Below, piece after piece: positions 6,468 to 14,144 of a DNA stretch of 22,491 bases. How positions within the stretch are numbered: the stretch's first letter is position 1; each line of letters begins with the position of its first letter. The notes below the pieces were generated by a model that did no database searches, was not told the DNA's origin, and saw only the letters and a list, made by a program, of their open reading frames with translations. Source of the DNA: an uncultured Ectothiorhodospiraceae bacterium (GTDB taxonomy: Bacteria; Pseudomonadota; Gammaproteobacteria; UBA6429; Thiohalophilaceae); NCBI GenBank assembly GCA_947259425.1, contig CAMYMO010000462.1:1-22491 (forward strand). The letters run 5' to 3'. The translations under genes and the position numbers were made by a program.

Positions 6468-6984
6468 TGATTGTTTTTATGCCTTCTTCGAGTAAACGGT
6501 TTTGAAGTATGCGAGATCCGATTAGCGGTGGAATCCAAAAATCCGGCACCAGGTCCGAATGATACTTGATTCGGGTTGTTTCGCCTTCATCAATCAGTTG
6601 CCATAACGTCCGCCCATAACGTATATCGCTCAATTCGGCGATGGTATCCGACATAATATAGCCATTACCCAGTTCCGTGACCATCACAACCTGATTCACC
6701 TCCTGGCAAATGATCCAGACACAGCCACTACTGATAAATTGCACTTTATGCACTTTATCGTTTGATTCAAGTAATTGGCTGGATGTGATCGTGTTGTTGA
6801 CTTTATCGAGGTGATTAAAATCAATCAGGATTTCATAGACATCAAAAAACTCTCCGTCGATACGCATATCGAGGTTTAGAATAAAATGGCCGTCTTTTTC
6901 GTCGACAAACGAATCGAGTAATTCACCAGCCAATAACGTGGGGGAAAGTAATAGCAGGCTAAGGCAAATCCACGTTTTACCCAT
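6430..6984 (-). CDS. Exported START/SRPBCC-like (polyketide cyclase-type) protein
   Basis: This 184-aa protein has a clean signal peptide (MGKTWICLSLLLLSPTLLAG, predicted cut near residue 19–20) and a mature domain of about 165 residues. The mature part has the alternating strands and long C-terminal helix of the START/SRPBCC fold, with a helix-like stretch VYEILIDFNHLDKV and the end RLLEEGIKTINGIEQLI. Such proteins usually bind lipids or other hydrophobic ligands. A periplasmic location next to asmA, whose product acts in envelope lipid transport, makes lipid binding plausible. The fold call is by resemblance. Its 3' end overlaps mutY by 38 nt, suggesting translational coupling. Confidence 0.7.
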   Translation of the reverse strand: MGKTWICLSLLLLSPTLLAGELLDSFVDEKDGHFILNLDMRIDGEFFDVYEILIDFNHLDKVNNTITSSQLLESNDKVHKVQFISSGCVWIICQEVNQVVMVTELGNGYIMSDTIAELSDIRYGRTLWQLIDEGETTRIKYHSDLVPDFWIPPLIGSRILQNRLLEEGIKTINGIEQLISEAYE

Positions 6985-7014
6985 TCGGCCTGACTATATT
7001 CGTTTCAATATCCA

Positions 7015-9021
7015 CTAAAATTTATCTTTAAACTTTTCTTTTAATTTATCCGTTTCTTCTTTAATGAATTGCTTAACGTCTTCCTCTTTGGCCCGTTTCT
7101 TTTTATAAAGTTCACTTTGTTTGTATTCCGCTTTCAATACTTCTTCCAGATCATTGTCGACCTCGACCTGAGACCAGGGGCCGGTGAAATGAGTGCGTAT
7201 GTTTTTGTTTTGTAAATCAAACCGTTTACCGCCAAGGTTAAAGCCGAAGGATTTTTTCGGAATCGCGGTGACCGTGTATTTAACGGTTTGTTCGGGGAGA
7301 CTGGAATAGCCCTGACCTTTTAGATGAATGCGGCGTGAAATCGCATTGAAATCTTTATTATAAACGATGCCCTCTTTTACCCGCAGCGTGCCACGCATGG
7401 TTTTGAAGGCGGTCACTTTTTTGTCTTCGGTTTTTTCTTTGGCGAACTCTAATTTTTCATAGTTTTCTTTTAATATAAGTTGCTTGATATCGAGCGTTTT
7501 GACTTTGGCCTCACGCACACTAAATTGACCGTCACCGCTTAAATTTTCCGTGATCGCATTTTGGGTATCGCCGGCGCTGTAAAATTGGCCTTGAAAATTG
7601 GCTCGACCGGTTATCGTTTCTTTACCATAAAGTGCAAGCATGAGTGGTCCTAATTGGACATTTTGTAATTTTTGGCGGCTGGTTAACCTTGCGGGTTTAC
7701 GTTTCGTGTTTATCTGGATATCACCCTCATAGGTTCCGCTATAAAGTTTGGCGGTCGGTAATGCACTCACCAGGCCGGAACGGGCCAGTAAATTTATTTT
7801 GACATCATCGAGTACCATATTTTTATACAATAATTTAGCTATTTTTATCGTACCTTGAGTATCGGTTCCACCAAAAACCGCCAGTGGTGCAAATAAGCGG
7901 GCAGACTCATCGACGGCGACGACTTTATCTTTTCCGGCAAGAATGTCATCAACGGTTGGGATGTATTCTTCTGAGCCCGGCTGTGGTTTAGCGGATTGCT
8001 GAGTGGGTTTAGGTTTTGTTGTCTTTGTCTTAGGTAAGATTTTATTGAGGTCGAGCTTTTTCATATCCAGTCCGAGGCGGATGACCGGCTTGGTAAACCG
8101 ACTTAGCCTAAAGTAACCTTCACTGTTCATATCATCGATTTTTAGACTTAACGGTTTAGCATTAATCTTTTCTTTCGTGGTTTGAATCAGTAATTCAGGG
8201 ACGCGTAACGACGTTTTTAATACTTTTTTGCCGACCGCATTGCCTGAAACGTTGGTGTTTAAAACAAACTTATTAAACTTAAACTCATCGAGTTGTTCGG
8301 TGACGGTTAACGCGCTGGCAAAGGCCGAGGCAGTCGCAATTTCGTGTTTTTTACTGTGAAAATTAAATTTTCCTTTTACCGGTATCGGATTGAGATTATT
8401 AATCGGGCCCGCATCGACATAAAATTTTGACAAGGTAAGTACATCTTTTGTTTTTTTATCATCCAGTTCGATTTTCACATTATGAAAATGTAAGCCGAGA
8501 ATTTTTACTTTTGGTATCTTAAATGCTTTAGGATCCTGTTTGGAAACCTGCGTGGGGGGGGCCGCGGTATCAGCTACTTTAATCAATCCCGTTGGATGAA
8601 TCATCGCCGTTTCACTCGCGGTTAAGTCCGACCAATTATTCCGACCTTCTGCATCTTGTTGCAGGTTTACCTTAATATCTTTAAATTCAAGTGAGCCAAT
8701 CTCGGGTTGATCAGACAGCAGGGATAACAAACGAACATTTACTTTGGAATGTTGAATGGTCATAAACGGTTTTAGAATAAAGCCCTCTGCATTCCCAACG
8801 ACCACTTCGCCAATTTCAGCACCTAACCAGGGAAAAACCGAGAGTTTGATGTCACCAGGAATTTTCAGGTCACGTCCGTGCATATGGGGTTTTATCTGCG
8901 CAATGATGTCATCTTTATATTCATTGGGGTCAATTAGATAGGGCAGCGCAACGGCGGTACCGATGACAAGGATGACTAAAAAAAACAGAATGCCAAAAAA
9001 CCATTTTAAAAATCGTTTCAT
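7015..9021 (-). CDS. asmA: AsmA family protein
   Basis: This 668-aa inner-membrane-anchored periplasmic protein starts with a basic N-terminus and one membrane helix (about residues 5–27), followed by ALPYLIDPNEYKDDI, typical of AsmA. The long middle has the repetitive beta-rich AsmA domain, a Pro/Lys/Thr-rich linker (about 335–355), and an AsmA_2-type C-terminal part with GRANFQGQFYSAG and LSGDGQFSV. It is a little longer than E. coli AsmA (617 aa), and the extra length includes a Lys/Glu-rich helical tail. AsmA-like proteins are proposed to bridge the periplasm and move phospholipids or affect outer-membrane assembly. The Shine–Dalgarno AAGGA lies 8 nt before the ATG. The asmA–mutY neighbourhood is common in gammaproteobacteria. 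Confidence 0.92.
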   Translation of the reverse strand: MKRFLKWFFGILFFLVILVIGTAVALPYLIDPNEYKDDIIAQIKPHMHGRDLKIPGDIKLSVFPWLGAEIGEVVVGNAEGFILKPFMTIQHSKVNVRLLSLLSDQPEIGSLEFKDIKVNLQQDAEGRNNWSDLTASETAMIHPTGLIKVADTAAPPTQVSKQDPKAFKIPKVKILGLHFHNVKIELDDKKTKDVLTLSKFYVDAGPINNLNPIPVKGKFNFHSKKHEIATASAFASALTVTEQLDEFKFNKFVLNTNVSGNAVGKKVLKTSLRVPELLIQTTKEKINAKPLSLKIDDMNSEGYFRLSRFTKPVIRLGLDMKKLDLNKILPKTKTTKPKPTQQSAKPQPGSEEYIPTVDDILAGKDKVVAVDESARLFAPLAVFGGTDTQGTIKIAKLLYKNMVLDDVKINLLARSGLVSALPTAKLYSGTYEGDIQINTKRKPARLTSRQKLQNVQLGPLMLALYGKETITGRANFQGQFYSAGDTQNAITENLSGDGQFSVREAKVKTLDIKQLILKENYEKLEFAKEKTEDKKVTAFKTMRGTLRVKEGIVYNKDFNAISRRIHLKGQGYSSLPEQTVKYTVTAIPKKSFGFNLGGKRFDLQNKNIRTHFTGPWSQVEVDNDLEEVLKAEYKQSELYKKKRAKEEDVKQFIKEETDKLKEKFKDKF

Positions 9022-9133
9022 TGATTTATCCTTTTTACTTTTATTTGGCTATTAATTTATACAGACAGTTTATTAACTCGTAAGGGTGATTTCTGTTAAC
9101 GAGTTCTATCTATTCTAAAGCGTATCGTTTCCT

Positions 9134-9616
9134 TTAACCTGCCAGGGCTTTTTTGAATTGTTCAATGGTATTTTTCTCAACCGTGAGCAGCACGTTCCAA
9201 AGGCAATCATAGCGCTCAGAACTTTTCAGTTCACGTAAGGTGTGTAGGCCAGGTTTGAACTCTTCTTTTTTGAGTTCGCGATAGGTTTTACCTGAAGCCA
9301 CCATCAATGCGAACTCCAAAATGCGCTCTTCAGCATTATAACGTCGATCATGTTCAGAAGCGGTATTCACTTCTTTTTCGTAATAGAATTGATCAAAATG
9401 ATTAAACTCATCATCAAGCAGGGGTTTTAAGAATTTTAAGGTCTGTTGTCGTTTAGAGACCATCAAGAAGGCACTGGACTTACCAAATTTTTTACTGATT
9501 TGTTTTACGGTATCAATGCTTTCAATCTTACTGCGAATGCTAAGTAGATCGAGCAATATATTAATATCGAAATTTTTAATTCGAAAATCCAAACCAAAAA
9601 AATCCTCTCGTTCCAT
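9134..9616 (-). CDS. Uncharacterised 160-aa protein
   Basis: I do not recognise a family. The protein is soluble, without signal peptide or membrane helix, rich in Lys, Glu, Phe and Leu, and mostly helical by inspection. Features are an N-terminal FGLDFRIKNFDINILLDLLS, a segment VSKRQQTLKFLKPLLDDEF around residues 53–71, one Cys near 138, and a Lys-rich end. It lies 30 bp after the acyl-CoA ligase stop and 112 bp before asmA, all in the same direction, so it is probably cotranscribed with the ligase. Coding is supported by operon spacing and natural codon use. A weak Shine–Dalgarno (AAGAG) precedes the ATG. Confidence 0.7.
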   Translation of the reverse strand: MEREDFFGLDFRIKNFDINILLDLLSIRSKIESIDTVKQISKKFGKSSAFLMVSKRQQTLKFLKPLLDDEFNHFDQFYYEKEVNTASEHDRRYNAEERILEFALMVASGKTYRELKKEEFKPGLHTLRELKSSERYDCLWNVLLTVEKNTIEQFKKALAG

Positions 9617-9646
9617 AAGTTAAACGCTCTTGTTGATTAGGCCCCG

Positions 9647-11461
9647 TTATTTCGCATACATATTGCTAATATCGGATTCAAACTGGTTGATGATTAATTG
9701 ACGTTTTGTTTTTAAGGTTGGGGTTAACAACCCATTTTCGACCGTCCAGGGGTCCAGTTTTAGTACCACGCGGCGGACTTTTGCATATCCTGGAAAATCT
9801 TTTAACGCAGAAGCAATTTGTTGTAATACCGTTTTATGTAATTTGTTATTGTTTAATGCCGCTTGATCAAACGGGTCAAGCTGGTGTTCTTTAGCCAGGC
9901 CAACCCACTTTTCAGAGTCTAGAACAACTATCGCACTTAGGTAAGGTTTTGATTCGCCGACAATGACGACGTTCTCAAAAATCGGTTCAAGTTTAATCGC
10001 ATCTTCCATATCGACCGGGGGAATTTTCTCTCCATTGGACATGACCAGGATGTCTTTGATGCGGCCGGTAATGTAGACCATATCATTATCAATGCGGGCT
10101 TTGTCACCGGTGCGAAGCCAGCCATCTTTGGTCATCACTTCATTGGTCGCCTTATGATTATTCCAGTAACCGAGCATGACCCCGGGACTGTGTACCTGCA
10201 GTTCGTCATTTTCGCCAATGCGAACCTGCACGTTTTCAAACGGGTGGCCGACACTATCGGGATCGTTACTATCGGGTTTATTCGCACAAACCACCGGACT
10301 GCTTTCCGTCATGCCATAACCTTGAATCAAGTTGAGCCCCATGCTTAGAAAGAGTTTGGCGACCGGATGGGGCAGGGCGGCACCGCCACTGATGGCCAGC
10401 TCTAAATTTCCACCCAGTTTAGCAAGCAGGGTATTGGCAACTTTTTTCTTTAAAAAAGGCCAGAAAATATGGCCCGGGCCTCGATGTCCCATGCCTTGTT
10501 CGGCCTTAAAGTTGCGCCAACCCGTGTTCACCGCATAACGGAAAATATTACGTTTTATCGCCGATTCGTTTTCCAATTGCGCCTGAATACGCTCATAAAC
10601 ACGTTCAAAAATTCGGGGTACGGAGACCAGTACATTGGGTTTTACTTGCAAGAGGTCATCCGCAAGCGTCTGTACGGAGCGGGCATAGGTGATATGCATG
10701 CCCCACATCATCGGCGTGTAATATCCGCAGGTACGTTCAAAGGTATGAGAAAGCGGTAAAAAGGACAGCAAGGTTTGATCGCCGCGCAGGGAGACGTGTT
10801 TGCCTGAACCCTCAGCAATGCTGAGTATGTTTTTATGGCTCAGCATCACGCCCTTGGGTTTGCCTGTCGTGCCGGAGGTATAAACTATGGTCGCCAGGTC
10901 ATTGGAATCCCCCCCGCGTTCTTTCAGCGGATTGGGTAAGTGCGCCATCCAGTCACTCAGGGTCCAGACTTTGGGTGAATCCTCTCCCTGCTGGCTGCTG
11001 ACTTCTCCGTCAACCACGATCACATGTTCAACACCTTTTAACGCATCTGGTGCGGTTGATACGAGGTTGTCCCAGTGTTTGGCGCTTTGGATCACCAGTA
11101 AACGGGAGCCGGAATCCTGGATCACGTAAGCGATGTTATCAGGACGATCTTCTATATAGAGTGGCACAACCACCAGCCCTTGGGCGAGTGCGGATTGGTC
11201 TGCGATAACCCATTCAGGGCTGTTTTTCAGACAAATCGCGATACGGTCGCCTTTTTCGAGCTGAGTGGCATTAAAGGCCGATTGCCAGCGGCTCACCAGG
11301 TTGGCCATGTCCTGCCAGCTCAAATCAATCCATTTTTTCTGTTCACGGTCATAGTACGTATAGGCTGCCTTATCAGCAGACTGCCTTACGCGCTCACGAA
11401 ACAGACCGTCAATTGTGCCTGCATGGTCTGCAGATATGTATTCGGTCATCACCTTTTGCAT
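9647..11461 (-). CDS. Long-chain acyl-CoA synthetase (AMP-dependent ligase, FadD15/FAA1-like)
   Basis: This 604-aa enzyme activates fatty acids with ATP and CoA through an acyl-adenylate. The P-loop-like motif YTSGTTGKPKGVMLSHKN lies near residue 200. It is followed by GYGMTESSP, the adenylate-binding GWLRTGDKARI, the hinge GRIKDILVMSNGEKIPP and a C-terminal catalytic-Lys region TPTLKTKRQ. The motif set matches the eukaryotic-like FAA1/FadD15 branch rather than E. coli FadD. The start at 11461 (MQKVMTEYIS) is chosen over an ATG 51 bp upstream because AAGGGGG sits just before it and a promoter candidate overlaps the longer start. It is divergent from thiS. The 160-aa gene follows after 30 bp. 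Substrate chain length cannot be read from sequence. Confidence 0.93.
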   Translation of the reverse strand: MQKVMTEYISADHAGTIDGLFRERVRQSADKAAYTYYDREQKKWIDLSWQDMANLVSRWQSAFNATQLEKGDRIAICLKNSPEWVIADQSALAQGLVVVPLYIEDRPDNIAYVIQDSGSRLLVIQSAKHWDNLVSTAPDALKGVEHVIVVDGEVSSQQGEDSPKVWTLSDWMAHLPNPLKERGGDSNDLATIVYTSGTTGKPKGVMLSHKNILSIAEGSGKHVSLRGDQTLLSFLPLSHTFERTCGYYTPMMWGMHITYARSVQTLADDLLQVKPNVLVSVPRIFERVYERIQAQLENESAIKRNIFRYAVNTGWRNFKAEQGMGHRGPGHIFWPFLKKKVANTLLAKLGGNLELAISGGAALPHPVAKLFLSMGLNLIQGYGMTESSPVVCANKPDSNDPDSVGHPFENVQVRIGENDELQVHSPGVMLGYWNNHKATNEVMTKDGWLRTGDKARIDNDMVYITGRIKDILVMSNGEKIPPVDMEDAIKLEPIFENVVIVGESKPYLSAIVVLDSEKWVGLAKEHQLDPFDQAALNNNKLHKTVLQQIASALKDFPGYAKVRRVVLKLDPWTVENGLLTPTLKTKRQLIINQFESDISNMYAK

Positions 11462-11483
11462 AAATCCCCCTTTCTTGCCCCAC

Positions 11484-11512
11484 ATAATGGCAAAGGCGAT
11501 TGACGTCCGCAA
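11484..11512 (-). promoter_or_regulatory. Candidate promoter of the acyl-CoA ligase gene
   Basis: On the – strand TTGCGG, a 17-bp spacer and CATTAT precede the ligase start at 11461. The predicted transcript would begin near 11477, which excludes the upstream ATG and supports the 11461 start. The boxes are imperfect (3/6 and 4/6 matches). Confidence 0.35.
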
Positions 11513-11529
11513 GCCACCCTCGCTACGCT
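11500..11529 (+). promoter_or_regulatory. Candidate thiS promoter, overlapping the divergent promoter
   Basis: TTGACG at 11500–11505, an 18-bp spacer and TACGCT at 11524–11529 lie directly before thiS. The predicted start falls at about 11536–11537, at the thiS ATG, so the mRNA could be leaderless; no Shine–Dalgarno is visible. There is no room for a TPP riboswitch in the 75-bp gap between thiS and the ligase. Confidence 0.35.
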
Positions 11530-11536
11530 ATGCACT

Positions 11537-11737
11537 ATGGAGATTATTGTAAATGGTCAGTCGCAGAATGTACCCGATGGTTACACTGCCGAGCAGTTGG
11601 TCAATTCATTGGAATTGGCCGGTAAACGCATTGCTATGGAGGTGAATGCGGAAATTGTGCCGAAGAGCCGCTATCCCAAATATGCCTTTTCGGCAGGTGA
11701 TCGGGTCGAAGTCGTGCACGCCGTTGGCGGTGGCTAG
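11537..11737 (+). CDS. thiS: Sulfur carrier protein ThiS
   Basis: This 66-aa ubiquitin-like protein starts with MEIIVNGQSQNVPDG and ends with the essential Gly-Gly (VHAVGGG). The C-terminal Gly is adenylated by ThiF and thiocarboxylated to deliver sulfur for the thiazole ring of thiamine. It lies 49 bp upstream of thiG, the usual pairing. No Shine–Dalgarno precedes the ATG. thiF and other thiamine genes are absent from the window. Confidence 0.96.
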   Translation: MEIIVNGQSQNVPDGYTAEQLVNSLELAGKRIAMEVNAEIVPKSRYPKYAFSAGDRVEVVHAVGGG

Positions 11738-11786
11738 TAAGTAATCAAATTATTTTTCTATTACGTAACAATTTTCAGGAAGGTCT

Positions 11787-12584
11787 ATGAGTCAGAGCGC
11801 AGAAGCGAGCCAACCCCTGGTGGTGGCCGGAGAATCCTACCAATCTCGTTTATTGGTGGGAACAGGCAAGTATAAAGATATGAATGAAACCAAACTGGCG
11901 ATTGAGGCAAGCGGGGCGGAGATCGTGACCTTCGCGGTGCGACGCAGCAATATTGGTCAGAACCCGGACGAGCCGAATCTGTTAGAAGTGGTTTCACCGG
12001 ACAAATACACTTTGCTACCGAATACTGCGGCCTGTTATACGGCTGAAGATGCAGTCAGAACCTGCAAACTGGCACGTGAACTTTTAGATGGCCATGATTT
12101 GGTTAAGCTTGAGGTACTGGGCGATGAAAAGACCTTGTTTCCGGATATCAAACAAACCTTAATCGCGGCAGAGCAATTGATTGCGGACGGATTTAAGGTG
12201 ATGGTGTATACCAGTGACGATCTGATCATCGCCAAAGAGCTTGAGTCGATGGGGTGCGTGGCGGTGATGCCATTGGCCGCACCGATTGGATCAGGCTTGG
12301 GCATACGTAATCCATACAACATTCGCTTCATTGTCGAAGAACTCAAAGTTCCGGTCTTGGTTGATGCCGGTGTGGGGACCGCTTCGGATGCGGCGATTGC
12401 GATGGAATTGGGTTGCGATGGAATCTTGATGAACACCGCGATTGCGGCTGCCCAGGATCCGGTATTGATGGCCTCGGCGATGAAGAAGGCCGTGCAAGCA
12501 GGACGCGAAGCCTTTTTTGCGGGTCGCATGCCGAAGAAACAATATGCGAGTGCATCGTCACCGCTGGATGGCACTTTCTTCTAA
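11787..12584 (+). CDS. thiG: Thiazole synthase ThiG
   Basis: This 265-aa TIM-barrel enzyme forms thiazole phosphate from deoxyxylulose 5-phosphate, dehydroglycine (or the glycine-derived imine) and ThiS thiocarboxylate. Visible signatures are LLVGTGKYKD (22–31), VTFAVRR, PNTAAC, the Schiff-base Lys107 in DLVKLEVLGD, the stretch PLAAPIGSGLGIRNP and DAGVGTASDA, and GILMNTAIA for phosphate binding. The length is typical. A strong Shine–Dalgarno, AGGAAGG, lies 4 nt before the ATG. The gene belongs to a thiS–thiG unit. trmB follows after 88 bp, interrupted by a palindromic repeat. Confidence 0.97.
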   Translation: MSQSAEASQPLVVAGESYQSRLLVGTGKYKDMNETKLAIEASGAEIVTFAVRRSNIGQNPDEPNLLEVVSPDKYTLLPNTAACYTAEDAVRTCKLARELLDGHDLVKLEVLGDEKTLFPDIKQTLIAAEQLIADGFKVMVYTSDDLIIAKELESMGCVAVMPLAAPIGSGLGIRNPYNIRFIVEELKVPVLVDAGVGTASDAAIAMELGCDGILMNTAIAAAQDPVLMASAMKKAVQAGREAFFAGRMPKKQYASASSPLDGTFF

Positions 12585-12617
12585 AAATTAATAAGAGTCT
12601 GAGATGCGTTCTTATCT

Positions 12618-12644
12618 GTCATTCCCCTGAAGAGGGGTATCCAG
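12618..12644. repeat. dRS3-like palindromic repeat between thiG and trmB
   Basis: GTCATTCCCC...GGGGTATCCAG forms a hairpin with stem CCCCT/AGGGG and a 4-nt loop. It resembles the widespread GTCATTCCCGC...GCGGGAATCCAG family of small proteobacterial repeats, related in pattern to neisserial dRS3 (ATTCCC-N8-GGGAAT). Only one copy is in the window. It has no T-tract. It lies just before trmB, which lacks a Shine–Dalgarno. Confidence 0.55.
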
Positions 12645-12672
12645 CTATATTGCTCTGCTCCCTGTTTTATCT

Positions 12673-13356
12673 ATGACAAAATACTATCGAAAAATTCGCA
12701 GCTTTGTCCGTCGTGAAGGCCGGTTGACCAAAGGCCAACAACGTGCCCTGGATGAATTGTATCCGTTGTTTGGTATAGAGCTGGAAGCAAAACAACTCAT
12801 CGATTTTGAAACCCTATTCGGTAACGATCATCCCGTACACATTGAAATCGGTTTTGGTAATGGCCAGGCCTTAACCTATATGGCCGCTGAACATCCTGAG
12901 CAAAATTATCTCGGTATCGAAGTGCATCGACCGGGTGTCGGTAATGCGTTACTACAGATTGAACAGCAAGATTTAAAAAACGTACGAGTGATCGGCCAGG
13001 ATGCCGTTGAGGTGTTGGCCGATCATATCCCTGCGAATAGTCTTGCTGCCGTTTATATCTTTTTTGCCGATCCATGGCATAAAAAACGCCATCATAAACG
13101 ACGACTGATTCAGGTTGAGTTTGTTAAAACGTTACTCAGTAAGTTAAAACAAGATGGTCTGATCCATTTTGCAACCGACTGGCAGGATTATGCCGAGCAT
13201 ATGCTTGCGGTGCTAAAACAGATTCCGAATATTGAAAATTTAGCAGGCGAAGATCAATTCAGTGAACGCCCGGACTATCGACCGGTCACCAAATTCGAAC
13301 AACGTGGTTTACGCTTAGGTCACGGTGTTTGGGATTTGCTACTTAAAAAGAAATAA
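12673..13356 (+). CDS. trmB: tRNA (guanine-46-N7)-methyltransferase TrmB
   Basis: This 227-aa SAM-dependent enzyme makes m7G46 in the tRNA variable loop. Visible are the SAM motif I HIEIGFGNGQALTYMAAEHP near residues 56–75, GIEVHRPGVG, and the active-site block FFADPWHKKRHHKRRL near 135. The C-terminal RPVTKFEQRGLRLGHGVWDL is also present. The N-terminal RSFVRREGRLTKGQQRA is characteristic of the family. The thiG–trmB order is common in gammaproteobacteria. No Shine–Dalgarno is visible before the ATG, but earlier starts are not homologous. It ends convergent with the membrane protein gene, 50 bp away. Confidence 0.96.
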   Translation: MTKYYRKIRSFVRREGRLTKGQQRALDELYPLFGIELEAKQLIDFETLFGNDHPVHIEIGFGNGQALTYMAAEHPEQNYLGIEVHRPGVGNALLQIEQQDLKNVRVIGQDAVEVLADHIPANSLAAVYIFFADPWHKKRHHKRRLIQVEFVKTLLSKLKQDGLIHFATDWQDYAEHMLAVLKQIPNIENLAGEDQFSERPDYRPVTKFEQRGLRLGHGVWDLLLKKK

Positions 13357-13406
13357 TAACTTGAATGTAAGCCCTATAGTGCGTAACCATTTTATTTGTA
13401 AAAAGT

Positions 13407-14066
13407 CTAGTTTTTATCAATTTTAAAAATCAAGTACTTGAAAGGACCTGATGAAAAATATGCACCACTCCAAAATAAAAGAAAATGTATAAAAAATACA
13501 GTTAAGTAAATATTTTTTCCAGTAGATCCGTATGATGTAGGTAATCCAAATGTAAAATATATAGCTATAGTGCTCATCATGATAAAAATATTTAGATAGT
13601 ATTGGTACTTAGGGGGTTTTCGCATAACAACAAAGTAGAAAAACCAAAATATAACTGCATATAGGACACCGGGTAGTACAGAAAATAAGATCGTAACACC
13701 GATATTATATAGTGTTAATTCATCCTCAAATTTTAATAACCTGATTAAATTAACAAGAGTAGATATTGTTAATCCACTTATACATAAATTTAAAAATTTT
13801 GGAGAAAAGATTCGAATTAGTAAAGCAGAAACTGGAGTGCCTATTAACAATGCAATAAGATAAATATCCCATTTATCAAAAAGGCGATCAATAAACACAT
13901 GTATGTGATAAAAAATAGAATGGGCTGTTGATGGATAGTCAGGTAAATAATAATTTAAAATAGCAAGTTCAACTAATAATACGCCTAGCATTACACCAAT
14001 AGGTGCTAAGATAAAGGCAAAACCTGTGTTAATAGTTTTTGAAGACATATTCAACGAGCATATCAT
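13407..14066 (-). CDS. AT-rich multipass membrane protein, unknown
   Basis: This 219-aa protein has about six hydrophobic helices (near residues 12–32, 67–85, 95–110, 120–146, 155–175 and 184–205), many Phe, Ile and Tyr residues, and no recognised motif. GC content in sampled lines is about 25–37%, clearly below most neighbours, which suggests recent acquisition. It sits alone between trmB (convergent) and the CRP-family gene (same direction, 78 bp away). An alternative start at 14048 would drop six residues; the 14066 start has a weak GAAG upstream. I do not assign a function. Confidence 0.6.
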   Translation of the reverse strand: MICSLNMSSKTINTGFAFILAPIGVMLGVLLVELAILNYYLPDYPSTAHSIFYHIHVFIDRLFDKWDIYLIALLIGTPVSALLIRIFSPKFLNLCISGLTISTLVNLIRLLKFEDELTLYNIGVTILFSVLPGVLYAVIFWFFYFVVMRKPPKYQYYLNIFIMMSTIAIYFTFGLPTSYGSTGKNIYLTVFFIHFLLFWSGAYFSSGPFKYLIFKIDKN

Positions 14067-14144
14067 ATTACTTCGCTGTTTATTGCTACATGGTATAAGT
14101 AGCCAGGTATGTTATTTGTTAGCGGGGGTCTAGTAATAATTAGT

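Noticed and set aside
8925..8945. GGGGTCAATTAG resembling the REPIN end inside asmA
   Set aside because: It lies in conserved coding sequence for the AsmA N-terminus and matches only the first few bases.
9075..9105. AACTCGT...ACGAGTT inverted repeat upstream of asmA
   Set aside because: The 7-bp AT-rich arms are 17 nt apart with no T-tract; too weak to call a terminator or operator.
12035..12574. 179-aa frame on the – strand inside thiG
   Set aside because: thiG is unambiguous on the + strand; the antisense frame is low-complexity Ser/Ala/Pro and typical of a shadow.
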